Below are positions 55,089 through 64,000 of a DNA stretch of 64,000 nucleotides, one piece after another. Every line of letters starts with the position of its first letter. Position 1 is the stretch's first letter. Source of the DNA: Stieleria bergensis (GTDB lineage Bacteria; Planctomycetota; Planctomycetia; Pirellulales; Pirellulaceae); the NCBI GenBank assembly GCA_007745635.1, contig CP036272.1:5912816-5976815 (forward strand), written 5' to 3'. The position numbers were made by a program, and so were the translations under genes. Below the pieces are notes generated by a model that saw nothing but the letters and a program-made list of their open reading frames with translations, did no database searches and had not been told where the DNA came from.

Positions 55089-55354
55089 CGTTGGCTGGTT
55101 GCCGAATCGAGCGACCCCATCGATGGGCGATTTGCGGCGCCAACGCTCGCCGCGGGTGATGTTCCAGAGAGCGGTGATTGACCTCGATTTGACCCCCACA
55201 GGTCTGGCTGTCGCTGATGAAAAGCCCCGCTGAGGGCAAACCTGCATCAGAATCTTTAACGGCGCCGGATCGCCCGCCAACACCGTACTCTGTCACCGAT
55301 CGGAGTGTTACGGCCTGCCAGCGGGCAAACCCCAGTCGATCCAAGCCAGTCGAT

Positions 55355-56149
55355 CTAGTGAACCACAACGCGTTTCTCAAAGCGTTCGATTCCGGTGGCG
55401 CGTCCTTCAGGATCGGCGGTCACAATGGCACCGCACAAGCGCACGTCTCCGGTGGCAACATGAAAGTGGCAGGGTTCAGCGGTTCGCGTGGTATGCGTCA
55501 CGCGCTCGATGTCTCGACCAATGATGCTTTCGTAAGGGCCACACATGCCGACATCACATTGAAACGCGGTGTCACCTGGCAAGACGGTTGCATCTGCTGT
55601 GGGCACGTGCGTATGGGTTCCCAAGACGGCGGTGACTTTACCATCGAGGTACCGCGCCAAGCACTGCTTGTCACTGGTGGCTTCGGCATGCACATCGACC
55701 AGAATGTGTTCGCACTGATCGCTCATTTCTTCCAGCACTTGATCGAGCGCTGCGAACGGACAATCGACCGGCCGCATGAAGACTCGCCCCATGACGGAAA
55801 CGATTCCCAGCGGTGCCCGTCCACTGCGTTTGATGATCGTCCAACGACGCCCCGTGGAACTCTCGGGGTAGTTCGCCGGGCGGACGATCCGGTCGCTTTT
55901 TTGGAGGCTGCTGAGAATCTCTTTGCGTTTGTAGATGTGATCTCCCAGCGTGACCGCATCGATGCCGCTATCGATGAGCTGATCGAACTGCTTGGGCATC
56001 AAGCCAGATCCATCGGCAGCATTTTCAGCGTTGGCGACGACATAATCCAAATCCATTTCGTCGCGGATGCGCGCGACGTTTTCCAGCACCGCGCTATAGC
56101 CCGGTTTGCCGACGATATCGCCAAGAAATAGCATTTTTAGTTCGGGCAT
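55355..56149 (-). CDS. YmdB-family calcineurin-like phosphodiesterase
   Basis: 264 residues, the usual family length. Metal-site motifs in order: 'LFLGDIVGKPG' (Asp), 'VVANAENAADG' (Asn, Glu), 'TLGDHIYKRKE' (His), 'RPANYPES', 'VDVHAEATSDK' (His) and 'GTHTHVPTADATVLP' (two His). Members hydrolyse 2',3'-cyclic nucleotides and, in Bacillus, influence biofilm and RNA turnover. The gene is often near rny and recA in Firmicutes; no such neighbour is present here. The start could also be the ATG five codons in ('MLFLGD'). Confidence 0.94.
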   Translation of the reverse strand: MPELKMLFLGDIVGKPGYSAVLENVARIRDEMDLDYVVANAENAADGSGLMPKQFDQLIDSGIDAVTLGDHIYKRKEILSSLQKSDRIVRPANYPESSTGRRWTIIKRSGRAPLGIVSVMGRVFMRPVDCPFAALDQVLEEMSDQCEHILVDVHAEATSDKQCLARYLDGKVTAVLGTHTHVPTADATVLPGDTAFQCDVGMCGPYESIIGRDIERVTHTTRTAEPCHFHVATGDVRLCGAIVTADPEGRATGIERFEKRVVVH

Positions 56150-56582
56150 AATCTCCGCCGAAGTCGAAGGCCGTCACTCCGCAAATGGAAAGCCGGGCCA
56201 TGAAGAAAGCAGGGCCGTCTGAAAAACAGGGCCGCTCCGCAGCAAAACCAAAGCTGGTTGCCAAGACTAAACCGTATCGGCATTGACCGCCGGCGTCAAC
56301 GTTCGCCCCCGGTGAAACCGGCCTGGCGGTAAAAAGCAAGCGGGCGGAAAAAGTCTGAGGGTAGGGAATTCCCGGTTCAGTCGTTATGTTTTAAGCCTTC
56401 GCGGTCGGTCTGTTCGGGTCCGCTTTGCCGGCACCTGGCTCCCGCGCGAGGCGGCTGCAATCGCCCTGGCAATCGCAGCAGTCTGGCAATCGCAGCAGCC
56501 GGGTTCAGCCCAGCGTTTGCCTTTCCCGACCCGACCGGCCAATTGAGCCCGTTGCAACATTCCCTTTGTCGCCGAAATCAAC
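56150..56582. promoter_or_regulatory. Divergent region before proA
   Basis: 433 bases between the YmdB-like gene (minus) and proA (plus). A 17-bp tandem duplication lies at 56466-56498. I see no gene and no sure promoter hexamers. Confidence 0.5.
56466..56498. repeat. Two-copy tandem repeat upstream of proA
   Basis: CTGGCAATCGCAGCAG occurs at 56466-56481 and again at 56483-56498, separated by a single T (17-bp period). It ends 84 bp before the proA start. Confidence 0.85.
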
Positions 56583-57872
56583 ATGTCTACTGAATCTGCT
56601 CCCACGCCCACACAAGCGAACCTTTCAGCTTATTGCCGGCAAACCGCGGAACAGGCCGCCCAAGCCTCTGCTCGATTGGCAACCTTGGACACAGAGATCA
56701 AGAACACTTGGCTGACCGAATCAGCCACTGCGTTGCGTCAGTCAGCCCAGCAGATCATCGCTGCCAATCAGCGTGATTTGGAAATGGCGCCACAGTACGG
56801 CCTGACCGATGCGATGGTCGACCGTTTGCGACTGGACGAAGCTCGCATCGACGGCATCGCCTCGGCGTTAGAAGAGATTTGCATGCTGGCTGATCCAGTG
56901 GGCCAAGTGCTCGTTGGTTTCACTCGGCCCGGCGGTTTAGAGATCGTCAAAAAGCGTGTCCCGCTGGGCGTGGTGTTTTTCATTTATGAGAGCCGTCCCA
57001 ATGTGACTGCGGACGCCGCAGCGATCTGCGTCAAGAGCGGCAATGCGGTCATCTTGCGAGGCGGCAAAGAGGCCATCCACAGCAGCCAAGCGATTGTCGA
57101 TGTGCTGGCAAAGACTGCGGCCCAAGTGGGGCTTCCAGAACATGCCGTGCAATTGGTTTCGACCACCGACCGCGCCGCGGTTGGAGAATTCCTGTCGCTC
57201 GGTGATTTGATCGACGTTGCCATCCCTCGCGGAGGCGAAGGACTGATTCGCCGCGTGACCGCTGAAGCCACCATGCCGGTGATCAAACACTACGACGGCA
57301 ATTGCCATGTGTACGTGGACCAGGCAGCCGACACAGAGATGGCAGCCAAGGTGATTCACAACGCCAAGTGCCAGCGAATGGGCGTTTGCAATGCCTGCGA
57401 ATCGCTGCTGATCCATCAAGACATCGCTGCCCAAGCACTGCCGGCGATCGAAAAGGCATTAAAGCCCGAGGGGATCGAACTTCGCGCAGATGAGCTCGCG
57501 TCACAGCATCTGGATCACAGCGTCCCGGCGACGGACGACGATTGGTCCGCAGAATACCTGGGCCCGACCATCAGCATCAAAGTCGTGCCCAACATCGATG
57601 CCGCCATCGAACACATTAACCGCTATGGATCGCACCACACCGATGCGATCATCACCGCTCAACTGGCGGCGGCCAACCAATTCACCGCCGGCGTGGACAG
57701 CTCGGCCGTGATGGTCAACGCCAGCACGCGTTTCAACGACGGCGGCGTGTTCGGCCTGGGTGCTGAGATTGGCATCTCGACGGACAAGTTCCATGCTCGC
57801 GGACCATGCGGGATGACCGAATTGACCACGTATAAATATGTGGTGCAGGGAAACGGGAACATCCGCACCTAA
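56583..57872 (+). CDS. proA: Glutamate-5-semialdehyde dehydrogenase (gamma-glutamyl phosphate reductase)
   Basis: 429 residues, normal length. It reduces gamma-glutamyl phosphate to glutamate semialdehyde with NADPH, the second step of proline synthesis. Catalytic Cys272 lies in '[12 protein letters not shown]'. '[20 protein letters not shown]', '[20 protein letters not shown]', '[16 protein letters not shown]' and '[20 protein letters not shown]' are strongly conserved ProA segments. proB is not adjacent. The ATG follows an in-frame upstream region with no better start. Confidence 0.97.
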   Translation: MSTESAPTPTQANLSAYCRQTAEQAAQASARLATLDTEIKNTWLTESATALRQSAQQIIAANQRDLEMAPQYGLTDAMVDRLRLDEARIDGIASALEEICMLADPVGQVLVGFTRPGGLEIVKKRVPLGVVFFIYESRPNVTADAAAICVKSGNAVILRGGKEAIHSSQAIVDVLAKTAAQVGLPEHAVQLVSTTDRAAVGEFLSLGDLIDVAIPRGGEGLIRRVTAEATMPVIKHYDGNCHVYVDQAADTEMAAKVIHNAKCQRMGVCNACESLLIHQDIAAQALPAIEKALKPEGIELRADELASQHLDHSVPATDDDWSAEYLGPTISIKVVPNIDAAIEHINRYGSHHTDAIITAQLAAANQFTAGVDSSAVMVNASTRFNDGGVFGLGAEIGISTDKFHARGPCGMTELTTYKYVVQGNGNIRT

Positions 57873-57904
57873 GCGTTCGGTTACAATAGCACGATCGCTT
57901 TCCC

Positions 57905-60478
57905 TTGAAATTTTGGCTAGCTATCGTGATCACTTCCAGCCCGCTCCAGCCGGGCCGCCCCCGTGGCGTGCCTGGCTTCGATCGATCTTTTTTGGCGCTT
58001 CTTGGCCCATCGCTTCTTGGCCTTGCATTCGTTGCACTGGCCGGTCGCCCGACCGATGCCGATCAGCCGGCGTCGCTCAATGCGTTCAGCCAAACGTATT
58101 GCCTGGACTGCCACAACGAGAGCGACGCTGCGGGCGGATTGAACCTCGGGAACAGTGACTTCAGCCAGCTAACGGCCAACGACCTGGACGGCCGTCAGCA
58201 CTGGGAACAAATCCTGATCCGGCTGCAAACCCGGCAAATGCCGCCGCCCGATGCAGAGCGTCCCGAGGAAAGTGAATACCAGCGTGTGAGCACAGCGATT
58301 GCCAGGCGACTCGATCAGCTTCATCGGCAACAGCCTCGCATTCCCAACGTTGACACCATTCGACGGCTGACACGAACCGAGTACGCCAACGTCATCGGTG
58401 ACTTGCTGGACATTCAGATTGATGCCACGCAGTGGCTGCCCAAAGATGAATCCAGCCATGGCTTTGACAACATCACCGTGGGCGAATTATCTCCTGCGTT
58501 GATCCATCGCTATGTTAGCGCCGCCGAAGCCGTCAGCCGACTTGCTGTGGGCCGCCAAGGAGGCACTGCAACCGGCTGGACGATCCGCCTGCCCGCTGAT
58601 TTGACCCAAGAATACCATCTGTCCCCGTTGCCGCTGGGCACCCGGGGTGGATTGAATCTGAAACACGCGTTTCCAGAAACCGGCACCTATCGCGTCTCGG
58701 TTCGCTTGACGCGTGACCGTGATGAAAAAGTCGAAGGGCTGTACCGGACTCACGAACTAGACATCTTGATCGACAACAAACGGCGTCACCGTTTTCAGGT
58801 TGAAAAGCCCAAAGGCCGCAATGATTTCACACAGGTCGATGCGAACCTGAACACGGACCTACACGTGACTGCCGGAATGCACGATCTAGGCGTGACCTTT
58901 GTCCACCAAGGCGACTCGCTACTGGAGATTAAACGCAAACCGTTTGAAGCCTCTTACAATCGCCACCGACACCCGCGTCAACAGCCAGCCATTTTTGAGG
59001 TCACAGTTTATGGACCACTCAGCCCTGGCGATCAACAAACCACAGACGGCAGTCAACCCGCAGCGACCGCGATTGCCAAGCAACCAAGCACACACTTTTC
59101 ATCGACTGGCAGCCGACGCAAGATCTTCACCGCCATCCCGAAAGACGATTCCATTGAATCACAGCAGGCCGCAGCGGAAACGAACTTTCGCAACTTGCTT
59201 TTCAAAGCCTATCGGCGTCCGATCGACGACGCAGACTTGGCAGTCCCGATGCGATTGTTTCAGGAAGCTCTCAAACCCACGGTCACCAGTAGCGATGCGA
59301 CGGTTACCGCCGCACCTGCGCAGTCAATCAACGGGACGCCACTGTGGCAACAACAATTCGAACGAGCGATCGAACGCGGCTTGGCGAGCATTTTGGTGAA
59401 TCCGAACTTCTTTCTCAAAATCGAATCCGCAGCCAGCGACGACAAGCCAGCGCCGATCAGCAACTTTGAACTTGCCTCGCGCTTGTCATTCTTTCTTTGG
59501 AGCAGTGGGCCAGACCAACGACTGCTTGAACTGGCAGAGGCAGGCAAACTCTCTGACCGGCAACAACTGGCGGCCGAAGCGAAACGCATGCTAGCCGATC
59601 CACGCAGCGAAGCCCTGGTCAACAATTTCGCTGCCCAGTGGCTGTATCTGCGCAACGTCGACGCCGTCAAACCCGACTTGCGTTTATTCCCGGACTTCGA
59701 CGAAAACCTTCGGCGGTCGATGCGCCAAGAAACCGAATGGCTGTTTCGGCACGTGATGCAAAACAACCTACCAGTGACGTCATTGATTGACAGCGAGTTT
59801 ACGTTTCTCAATCAGCGACTGGCGACGCATTATGAAATCCCGGGTGTCGTGGGCAGCCACTTTCGACAAGTTCAATTACCAGCAGATTCACCGCGAGGCG
59901 GCTTGCTGCGTCACGCCAGCATCTTAGCGGTGACCTCCTATTCAACGCGCACGTCACCGACGATTCGCGGCAACTGGATTTTGGAAAATCTGCTGGGCAC
60001 GCCTCCACCACCACCGCCGCCGAATGTGCCGACCATCAAGGAAAACCAACCGGGAACGGCGACAACTTTCCGAGAACAACTCGCCCAGCATCGCCAGAAC
60101 GAAGCCTGCGCTGGATGCCATCGACTGATGGACCCGATCGGATTTGCACTCGACCACTATGACGCGATCGGACGATGGCGCGCCTTCAACCTGGACTCAA
60201 CCATTGATTCCCAGGGCACTCTTCCCGACGGCAACGAAGTTGACGGTGTGGCGGACCTTGAGCATGCGTTGTTGCACAACCCGCAGCCTTTTGTTCGCTG
60301 TTTGGTCGAAAAATTGCTAACCTACGGATTGGGCCGCGGCGTAGACCATCGCGACGCGGCTGACGTTCGCAAGATTGTTCAACAGGCCGCCAGCACAGGC
60401 TACCGGTTTGAGGACTTGATCACGGGAATCGTCACCAGTCAACCCTTCGGATACCGAACCAAAGAGTCACTGCACTGA
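57905..60478 (+). CDS. DUF1592-family planctomycete cytochrome-like protein, cassette B
   Basis: 857 residues starting with a TTG at 57905; a GTG seven codons later is also possible. A hydrophobic signal ('FLALLGPSLLGLAFVALAG') precedes the first heme site 'YCLDCHNESDA' (Cys66, Cys69, His70). A second CxxCH is 'ACAGCHRLMDPIGFALDHYD' near the C-terminus. Family marks are 'RRLTRTEYANVIGDLLDI', 'LASRLSFFLWSSGPDQRL', 'VVGSHFRQVQLPADSPRGGL' and 'ITGIVTSQPFG'. It is a paralogue of the protein at 19338-21797. Its stop overlaps the DUF1552 start (TGATG). Confidence 0.92.
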   Translation: MKFWLAIVITSSPLQPGRPRGVPGFDRSFLALLGPSLLGLAFVALAGRPTDADQPASLNAFSQTYCLDCHNESDAAGGLNLGNSDFSQLTANDLDGRQHWEQILIRLQTRQMPPPDAERPEESEYQRVSTAIARRLDQLHRQQPRIPNVDTIRRLTRTEYANVIGDLLDIQIDATQWLPKDESSHGFDNITVGELSPALIHRYVSAAEAVSRLAVGRQGGTATGWTIRLPADLTQEYHLSPLPLGTRGGLNLKHAFPETGTYRVSVRLTRDRDEKVEGLYRTHELDILIDNKRRHRFQVEKPKGRNDFTQVDANLNTDLHVTAGMHDLGVTFVHQGDSLLEIKRKPFEASYNRHRHPRQQPAIFEVTVYGPLSPGDQQTTDGSQPAATAIAKQPSTHFSSTGSRRKIFTAIPKDDSIESQQAAAETNFRNLLFKAYRRPIDDADLAVPMRLFQEALKPTVTSSDATVTAAPAQSINGTPLWQQQFERAIERGLASILVNPNFFLKIESAASDDKPAPISNFELASRLSFFLWSSGPDQRLLELAEAGKLSDRQQLAAEAKRMLADPRSEALVNNFAAQWLYLRNVDAVKPDLRLFPDFDENLRRSMRQETEWLFRHVMQNNLPVTSLIDSEFTFLNQRLATHYEIPGVVGSHFRQVQLPADSPRGGLLRHASILAVTSYSTRTSPTIRGNWILENLLGTPPPPPPPNVPTIKENQPGTATTFREQLAQHRQNEACAGCHRLMDPIGFALDHYDAIGRWRAFNLDSTIDSQGTLPDGNEVDGVADLEHALLHNPQPFVRCLVEKLLTYGLGRGVDHRDAADVRKIVQQAASTGYRFEDLITGIVTSQPFGYRTKESLH

Positions 60479-61893
60479 TGTCCAAACGACCTCCATCCAA
60501 GCAAGCTCAAGCCACGGCTGCGTATGACGCCAACACGGCGACCGGGCGTCCTCTCAGACGGATAGCGCTCTCGCGAAGAACCGCCCTAAAAGGTGCCGGA
60601 GCCTGCATTGGGTTGCCGTTGCTCGATGCGATGATCCCCAGTGCCACGGCAAGTGAAAAAACCGCCGCCGCCAAACACAACTTACGCCGCTTGTCGTACG
60701 TCTATATTCCGATGGGATTCAACCCCGCCCACTGGACGCCACAAGACGAGTCACTGGACAACTTGCCGCGCAGCTTGCAGCCACTGGCACCTGTCAAGCA
60801 ACAAGTGGCTGTGATCACGGGGATGGATTTACAGAATGCCTACCCAGGCTCTCATGCCACATCCAACAGCGCGTTCTTGAGTGCAGCCAAAGCAAAGCTG
60901 ACCGAGAGCAGCGATTACCGACTGGGCACCACGGTCGATCAGATTGCTGCCAAACAGATCGGCCAGCACACCCAGCTACCTTCTTTGGAACTGTCGATGG
61001 ACATGCTTTCGACCGTCGGCCAGTGCGACAATGGCTATGCCTGCGTGTACCAAAACAATCTTTCCTGGTCTTCACCTACGACGCCACTGCCTGCCGAAGC
61101 GCATCCGCGATTGGTCTTTGAAACCCTCTTCGGTGACGGGGGAACTCCACAGCAACGCGCCGCCAGCTTGCGTGACCGCGCCAGCCTGTTGGATTCCGTG
61201 GTCGGTGAAATCAAGCGTTTAAAGTCTCGTGTGGGTTCACAGGACCGTGAGCGAATCGATCGTTACTTAGAAAGCGTCCGTCAAGTCGAGCAACGGATTG
61301 CCAAAGCCGAAGCCAACGCCATGGATCATCCGCTGCCGGACCTCGATCGACCGGTCGGCGTGCCTGCCGCGTATCGCGACCACGCGCGGCTGATGTTCGA
61401 CTTACAACTGCTTGCCTTTCAAGGTGACATCACACGGATCACGACATTTCAACTTGCACGTGAAGCCAGCACGCGAAGCTATCCTGAAATCGGAGTCGCT
61501 GATCCCCACCATCCGGTGACTCATCATGGCAACAATCCGACCAAGCTAGAAAAGGTCGCGAAAATCAACCAGTACCACGTTTCCTTGTTTGCTGAGTTTC
61601 TGCAGAAGCTGCAAAACACTCCCGAGGCCGACGGCAACCTACTGGATCACTCCTTGCTAATGTACGGCAGTGGCATGGGTGACCCTGACCGGCACGACCA
61701 CAGCAACCTGCCTGTGATTGTTGCCGGTGGTGCAGCTGGCAACCTGCGAGGCGGACGACACATTCGATACGATTCGCCGGAGCCACTGGCCAACCTGCAC
61801 TTAACACTCTTGAACAAAGTGGGTGTTCCACTGGAAACCTTTGCCGACAGCACAGGAACCGTGGATCAGTTGTTTGACCCGGTTTCTCTCTAG
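60478..61893 (+). CDS. DUF1552-family exported protein, cassette B
   Basis: 471 residues. 'LSRRTALKGAGACIGLPLLD' is a twin-arginine-like signal. DUF1552 marks: 'RRLSYVYIPMGFNPAHWTP', 'AVITGMDLQNAYPGSHATSN', 'HHPVTHHGNNPTKLEKVAKI', 'MYGSGMGDPDRHDHSNLPVI'. It is a paralogue of the protein at 17966-19312, but its third-gene neighbour is different. It overlaps the DUF1592 gene by one base and precedes the ankyrin gene by 16 bp, so all three are one operon. Confidence 0.93.
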   Translation: MSKRPPSKQAQATAAYDANTATGRPLRRIALSRRTALKGAGACIGLPLLDAMIPSATASEKTAAAKHNLRRLSYVYIPMGFNPAHWTPQDESLDNLPRSLQPLAPVKQQVAVITGMDLQNAYPGSHATSNSAFLSAAKAKLTESSDYRLGTTVDQIAAKQIGQHTQLPSLELSMDMLSTVGQCDNGYACVYQNNLSWSSPTTPLPAEAHPRLVFETLFGDGGTPQQRAASLRDRASLLDSVVGEIKRLKSRVGSQDRERIDRYLESVRQVEQRIAKAEANAMDHPLPDLDRPVGVPAAYRDHARLMFDLQLLAFQGDITRITTFQLAREASTRSYPEIGVADPHHPVTHHGNNPTKLEKVAKINQYHVSLFAEFLQKLQNTPEADGNLLDHSLLMYGSGMGDPDRHDHSNLPVIVAGGAAGNLRGGRHIRYDSPEPLANLHLTLLNKVGVPLETFADSTGTVDQLFDPVSL

Positions 61894-61909
61894 CGGTAGC
61901 CTCCCTGCG

Positions 61910-63469
61910 ATGAAGACGCACATGAACACTCGCCGCTGGTGGATCACCGTTTGGCTTGGCCTATGCCTAGCCATCCTTTCACAGGCATCATTGACAACCC
62001 TCTGTTGTGATGCACAGCAGACCATCTCGAACACTGGTTCAATCAGTCCCCTGGCGGACGCCATTGAACAGCAAGACCATGCGTTAGCAAACCGCTTCTT
62101 GCAGCAAAGCGATGCGAAACAACTGCTTCAACAAAAGCAAGCCGACGGCATGACGGCTTTGCACTGGGCCGTGCAACACGGAGACATCCATTGGGCCAAG
62201 CGTTTACTGGCTGCAGGAGCCCCGGTTGACGCCGCGACCGAGTATGGCATCACGCCGCTTTGGATTGCCTGCTCGCAAGGGCACACATCGATCGCCGCTG
62301 AACTGCTGCGTTCCGGTGCAGACGTTGAACGAACGCATGTTGGCAACGTGACCTATTTGATGCTGGCAGCCAAGCAGGGCAGTGCTGATTTGATCGACAA
62401 GCTGGTTGAACAGGGCAGTGATCTTGATGCACAACAACGCAGCGGTCAAACGGCCATCATGTGGGCGGCGGCATACGGCAATGCGGACGCGGTCGGCCGA
62501 CTTGCCAAACACGGAGCAGATCTCTCTGTGACCACCGGCTCCGGCTTCACTGCCTTTCATTTTGCCTGCCGACAAGGCTGCACGGAAACGGCGATGTTGT
62601 TCTGTGATTTGGGCGTCGATGTCAATCAACCGATGAAGCCCAAGAATTCGTCTGGTCGCAACCCACGCAAAGGCATGACGCCGTTGATGCTGGCGGTCGA
62701 AAGCGCACATTACGAACTGGCCCTCAAACTGGTCGAACAAGGTGCCGACCCCAATGATCAATCCAGTGGATTCGCGCCGCTCCATGCACTCGCCTGGGTT
62801 CGCCGGCCACAAAAAGGTGACAACCCTGAAGGCGACCCACCTCCGCGAGTCACAGGCGATCTCTCTGCGTTGCAATTTGTCAAGGCATTGGTCGACAAGG
62901 GCGCCTCTGTCAATCTACCAGTGAAACGAGGCAGCACGCCCAAGGGACGACTTGGCACCCGAGGTGCAACGCCGTTCTTACTGGCCAGCCAGACCTGCGA
63001 CCTGCCGCTGATGAAAACACTGCTAAAACTTGGTGCGGATCCAACCCTGACCAATGCAGACGGCTGCACGGCATTGCTGGCGGCGGCCGGGATTGGAAAT
63101 CATCACGTTGGAGAACATCCAGGCACCGCCGCGGAAATTCGCCAAACCGTCCTCTCGCTCCATGATTTGGGACTGCAAATTAATCATGTCGATGACAATG
63201 GTGAATCGATCATGCACGCCGCCGCGTATCGCTTGTCTCCGGAAATGGTTTCACTGGTAACAGAACTTGGCGCCGATCCAGAGATCTGGGATCGTAAAAA
63301 CAAGTACGGCTGGACGCCGATGCTGATTGCCATGGGCCAGCGTCCAGGTTCCGTCAAACCCGACCCGGCCACCATGAAAGCCATTTATCGGGCGCTCGGC
63401 CCACGAGCCAAACTGCCCCGCGACGAAAAACTGACCGGTCCCCAATGGGAATCACTCGACAAGCCGTGA
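61910..63469 (+). CDS. Exported ankyrin-repeat protein
   Basis: 519 residues from the ATG at 61910, which begins a signal peptide ('VWLGLCLAILSQASLTTLCC'). The mature protein has about ten ankyrin repeats of ~33 residues, for example 'DGMTALHWAVQHGDIHWAKR', 'YGITPLWIACSQGHTSIAAE', 'SGQTAIMWAAAYGNADAVGR', 'SGFTAFHFACRQGCTETAML' and 'KGMTPLMLAVESAHYELALK'. Ankyrin repeats bind other proteins. As third gene of the DUF1592-DUF1552 operon it probably binds one or both of those products in the periplasm or at the surface. Confidence 0.93.
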   Translation: MKTHMNTRRWWITVWLGLCLAILSQASLTTLCCDAQQTISNTGSISPLADAIEQQDHALANRFLQQSDAKQLLQQKQADGMTALHWAVQHGDIHWAKRLLAAGAPVDAATEYGITPLWIACSQGHTSIAAELLRSGADVERTHVGNVTYLMLAAKQGSADLIDKLVEQGSDLDAQQRSGQTAIMWAAAYGNADAVGRLAKHGADLSVTTGSGFTAFHFACRQGCTETAMLFCDLGVDVNQPMKPKNSSGRNPRKGMTPLMLAVESAHYELALKLVEQGADPNDQSSGFAPLHALAWVRRPQKGDNPEGDPPPRVTGDLSALQFVKALVDKGASVNLPVKRGSTPKGRLGTRGATPFLLASQTCDLPLMKTLLKLGADPTLTNADGCTALLAAAGIGNHHVGEHPGTAAEIRQTVLSLHDLGLQINHVDDNGESIMHAAAYRLSPEMVSLVTELGADPEIWDRKNKYGWTPMLIAMGQRPGSVKPDPATMKAIYRALGPRAKLPRDEKLTGPQWESLDKP

Positions 63470-63557
63470 ATCCCAGCCACTCACGCTTGATCGCCAGCGT
63501 GCAACTCCCTCACCTGGTGAAAACCGACCGGATCACAGAACTCATTTCAACTACAAT

Positions 63558-63587
63558 CTACCCCTCTCACACCTACCCCTCTCACAC
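63558..63587. repeat. Two-copy 15-bp tandem repeat upstream of the oxidoreductase
   Basis: CTACCCCTCTCACAC is repeated head to tail (63558-63572 and 63573-63587), ending nine bases before the start codon at 63597. The position could affect the leader of the downstream gene. Confidence 0.85.
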
Positions 63588-63596
63588 CTGCCTACC

Positions 63597-64000
63597 ATGA
63601 TCGAACCCATTGCCAACACATCAACGAATCGTCGCCAAGTGATCAAACGTGCCGCCGTCGCATCGTCGGCGCTGGCGATACTGCCAGCGACGGCACAGGG
63701 CGCCGTGGCTGCCAACGACAAACTGAATCTTGCTGTCATTGGTTGTGCAAACCGTGGTGCGGCGATTGGATCAGAAGCCGTTCGTCATGAATTGACTCAG
63801 TGTGTCGCCTTGTGTGATGTCGTTCCGTCTCGCGCCGAAGGCTTCAAAGGCAAGATGAAAGGTCAATGCGATGATGCAGTGATCTTTGATGACTTTCGCG
63901 AACTGTTTGAGAAAATGGGCGATCAGATCGACGCCTGTACGATTGGCGTTCCTGATCACGCTCACTTTCCGATCGCGATGTTAGCCATGTCGATGGGCAT
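63597..64000 (+). CDS. Tat-exported Gfo/Idh/MocA oxidoreductase (partial)
   Basis: The first 134 codons are present; the rest lies beyond the window. The N-terminus 'TNRRQVIKRAAVASSALAIL' is a twin-arginine signal, common for this family in planctomycetes. The Rossmann start 'KLNLAVIGCANRGAAIGSE' follows, then 'QCVALCDVVPSRAEGF' and 'QIDACTIGVPDHAHFPIAML', the usual NAD(P)-binding and early catalytic-domain segments. It likely oxidises or isomerises a sugar outside the cytoplasm, retaining its cofactor. Substrate unknown. Confidence 0.92.
   Translation, partial: MIEPIANTSTNRRQVIKRAAVASSALAILPATAQGAVAANDKLNLAVIGCANRGAAIGSEAVRHELTQCVALCDVVPSRAEGFKGKMKGQCDDAVIFDDFRELFEKMGDQIDACTIGVPDHAHFPIAMLAMSMG

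Noticed and set aside
55217-56131. A 304-codon plus-strand frame antisense to the YmdB-like gene
   Set aside because: The minus-strand gene has all metal-site motifs; the opposite frame has none.

Overview
The window reads as a chromosomal segment from a Planctomycetota bacterium of the Pirellulaceae type (Rhodopirellula and relatives). This is inferred from gene content, not from a marker gene: two sulfatases, two tandem DUF1559 prepilin-like proteins, two DUF1592/DUF1552 cassettes, DUF1080, DUF6807 and DUF3500 proteins, an ECF sigma factor next to a very large von Willebrand A protein, and a type II glutamine synthetase. Few genes have clear Shine-Dalgarno sites, and many neighbours overlap by ATGA or GTGA. 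I see no rRNA, tRNA, CRISPR array, prophage or intact insertion sequence.

Region by region. 1-4.0 kb: a Mn/Zn-type ABC importer (binding lipoprotein, ATPase, and a permease fused to a DtxR-like regulatory domain that runs off the window) divergent from a stand-alone MntR-like regulator. 4.0-6.7 kb: truB, a Nudix hydrolase and a DUF3500 protein. 7-10.2 kb: a PAS-AraC regulator, a sulfatase and a DUF2306 membrane protein on one strand. 10.4-13.8 kb: two DUF1559 paralogues and a methyltransferase. 13.9-16.6 kb: a three-gene sugar operon (HPS/KGPDC-like decarboxylase family protein, zinc dehydrogenase, TIM-barrel isomerase). 16.8-21.8 kb: DUF1592-DUF1552-unknown secreted protein cassette. 22.2-24.6 kb: H-NOX gas sensor, histidine kinase and NarL-type regulator. 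24.6-30.1 kb: DegT aminotransferase, then an ECF sigma factor and a VWA protein with an anti-sigma-like N-terminus. 30.4-36.2 kb: glnII, a second sulfatase with an altered active-site motif, a HEAT-repeat protein and an NfeD-type membrane protease. 36.4-42 kb: HPt protein, potassium channel, soluble histidine kinase, SLC13/TrkA-C permease and DUF6807 protein. 42.8-51.2 kb: gyrA, a double DUF1080 protein and an ABC exporter pair whose permease has a large extracytoplasmic insert. 51.3-56.1 kb: small membrane protein, PhoR/PhoB-like two-component pair, a hairpin-rich noncoding stretch, BON-domain protein and YmdB-like phosphodiesterase. 56.6-64 kb: proA, a second DUF1592-DUF1552 cassette followed by a secreted ankyrin protein, and a truncated Tat-exported Gfo/Idh/MocA oxidoreductase.

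Functional themes are metal homeostasis with two layers of metal sensing, dense signal transduction (three histidine kinases, an HPt, one gas sensor, one ECF system), sulfated polysaccharide use, and surface or secreted planctomycete families of unknown role. The most unusual items are the permease-DtxR fusion, the nested hairpin upstream of the sigma factor, the hairpin chain with a reverse-strand terminator near 54.0 kb, the sulfatase lacking the motif proline, and a dispersed intergenic repeat present in three copies.
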